From the NCBI RefSeq assembly GCF_039768865.1, contig NZ_JBDMZQ010000151.1: 16,112 bases of DNA. One strand, written 5' to 3'. Source of the stretch: Wenyingzhuangia sp039768865. GTDB lineage: Bacteria > Bacteroidota > Bacteroidia > Flavobacteriales > Flavobacteriaceae. The notes beneath the pieces were generated by a model that ran no database searches, was not told where the DNA came from, and saw only the letters and a list, made by a program, of their open reading frames with translations. Positions 15,419 through 16,112 of the stretch are shown in pieces (the first letter of the stretch is position 1; every line of letters begins with the position of its first letter). The position numbers were made by a program, and so were the translations under genes.

Positions 15419-16112
15419 ATGAAACTAAAGACCCCTCAAATTTTAATATTGTTACTGGTATCTACCCTTCAACTTTCGTTTGCCCAATCAAAAATCATCA
15501 TGGGTACGGTAACAAACGCTTCTGGCCCTATTCCGGGTGTAAATGTTGCCATCAAAGGCACTTCCAATATTACATTGACCGATTTTGATGGAAACTACAA
15601 GATCAGTGCTAACGAAGGAGATATTATTATATATAGTTATGTAGGAATGCTTACGGCAGAAAAAACTGTAAGCAAAACCCATACTATAAATGTACAATTA
15701 AAAGAAAGTGTAGAATCTTTAAAACAAGTCGTTGTAACTGCATTAGGAATTTCTAAAGCCAAAAAAACTGTAGGTTATGCTATTTCGGAATATCATGGAG
15801 AAGAAATTTCTGAAACTCAAACCATCAATCCTATCAATGCTTTGCAGGGAAAAGTTTCTGGATTAGACATCTCTGCTCCCCCTACTCCTGGAGGGACACA
15901 AAACGTAATCATCCGTGGAGCCTCTTCTTTTGATAACATCCAACCTTTATATATTGTTGATGGAATCCCAATTACCAATATACAAAGTCGTGGAGGAGAC
16001 AATTTAAATTCTCAAGCTGACTATGGTTCTGGTATAAACGGAATCAATCCTGATGACATAGAAAAATTAACTGTTTTAAAAGGTGCAGCGGCTACAGCAT
16101 TATATGGATCAA
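15419..16112 (+). CDS. SusC/RagA-like TonB-dependent outer-membrane receptor, N-terminal part
   Basis: 231 complete codons are present; the reading frame runs off the right edge, and family members are about 1000 residues, so roughly the first quarter is seen. Residues 1-22 form a signal peptide (cut after FA, before QSK). Residues about 24-95 are the carboxypeptidase-regulatory-like domain (IIMGTVTNASGPIPGVNVAI, FDGNYKISANEGD). A TonB-box region follows (VESLKQVVVTALG, 98-110), then the plug domain with NALQGKVSGLDI, IIRGASSF, PLYIVDGIPI, GINPDDIEKLTVLKGAAATA and the LYGS end that mark the SusC class. These receptors pair with a SusD-like lipoprotein to import oligosaccharides or peptides; the SusD gene would lie downstream, outside the window. 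The substrate cannot be told. The ATG at 15419 follows an A-rich leader. Confidence 0.93.
   Translation, partial: MKLKTPQILILLLVSTLQLSFAQSKIIMGTVTNASGPIPGVNVAIKGTSNITLTDFDGNYKISANEGDIIIYSYVGMLTAEKTVSKTHTINVQLKESVESLKQVVVTALGISKAKKTVGYAISEYHGEEISETQTINPINALQGKVSGLDISAPPTPGGTQNVIIRGASSFDNIQPLYIVDGIPITNIQSRGGDNLNSQADYGSGINGINPDDIEKLTVLKGAAATALYGS

Noticed and set aside
1..16112. GH81 gene and SusC-like gene as one polysaccharide utilization locus
   Set aside because: They are about 11.5 kb apart, point in opposite directions and are separated by housekeeping genes; any locus would have to extend outside the window on either side.
1..16112. New defence system, CRISPR array, transposon or prophage
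   Set aside because: No spaced repeats, transposase, integrase, toxin-antitoxin pair or nuclease cluster is visible; RecQ is the ordinary housekeeping form.

Overview
The window looks like chromosomal DNA of a free-living, probably marine, member of the Flavobacteriaceae (Bacteroidota). The support is indirect but consistent: AT-rich DNA, A-rich rather than Shine-Dalgarno leaders, TAnnTTTG-type -7 boxes, a RagA/SusC-type outer-membrane receptor, a multi-domain secreted GH81 glucanase, and housekeeping proteins with Bacteroidota-style sequences. No rRNA, tRNA, CRISPR array, transposase or phage gene was seen.

Layout. (1) Bases 1-3960, minus strand: the first 1320 codons of a very large secreted endo-1,3-beta-glucanase (GH81 catalytic domain, then Ig-like, CBM6, PKD-like, Ig-like and another beta-rich module) that runs off the left edge. 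(2) 4168-7447, plus strand: recQ helicase, then murB of peptidoglycan synthesis. (3) 7454-8242, minus strand: a short, PUA-less glutamate 5-kinase (proB), tail to tail with murB. (4) 8501-11484, plus strand: a 61-residue four-cysteine membrane protein, a family 2 glycosyltransferase, an ECF-like sigma factor coupled to it by an ATGA overlap, a strong AT-rich terminator, and lipA (lipoyl synthase). (5) 11512-11698: two copies of an ATAGTTT-rich repeat, each running into a hairpin terminator, between the convergent lipA and FtsX-type permease genes. (6) 11697-12932 minus and 12939-14135 plus: an FtsX/LolC-like permease and a NamZ-family (DUF1343, GH171) exo-muramidase, divergent with only 6 bases between starts. 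(7) 14132-15025, minus: an operon of an unknown 115-residue protein and a YkgJ-type cysteine-cluster protein. (8) 15026-15418: a long AT-rich regulatory region. (9) 15419 onward, plus: the N-terminal third or less of a SusC-like TonB-dependent receptor, cut by the right edge.

How the genes fit together. Most of the middle is housekeeping: genome maintenance (recQ), cell wall synthesis and recycling (murB, namZ), proline synthesis (proB), lipoate synthesis (lipA). The two edges belong to polysaccharide use: the GH81 enzyme would cut laminarin-like 1,3-beta-glucan outside the cell, and a SusC-like receptor imports oligomers. They lie about 11.5 kb apart on opposite strands, so the sequence does not show that they form one polysaccharide utilization locus. 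I see no clear new defence or mobile system. The points most worth a second look are the modular GH81 tail, the uncharacterised four-Cys protein with its GT2/sigma neighbours, the repeat-plus-terminator pair, and palindromes placed at promoters.
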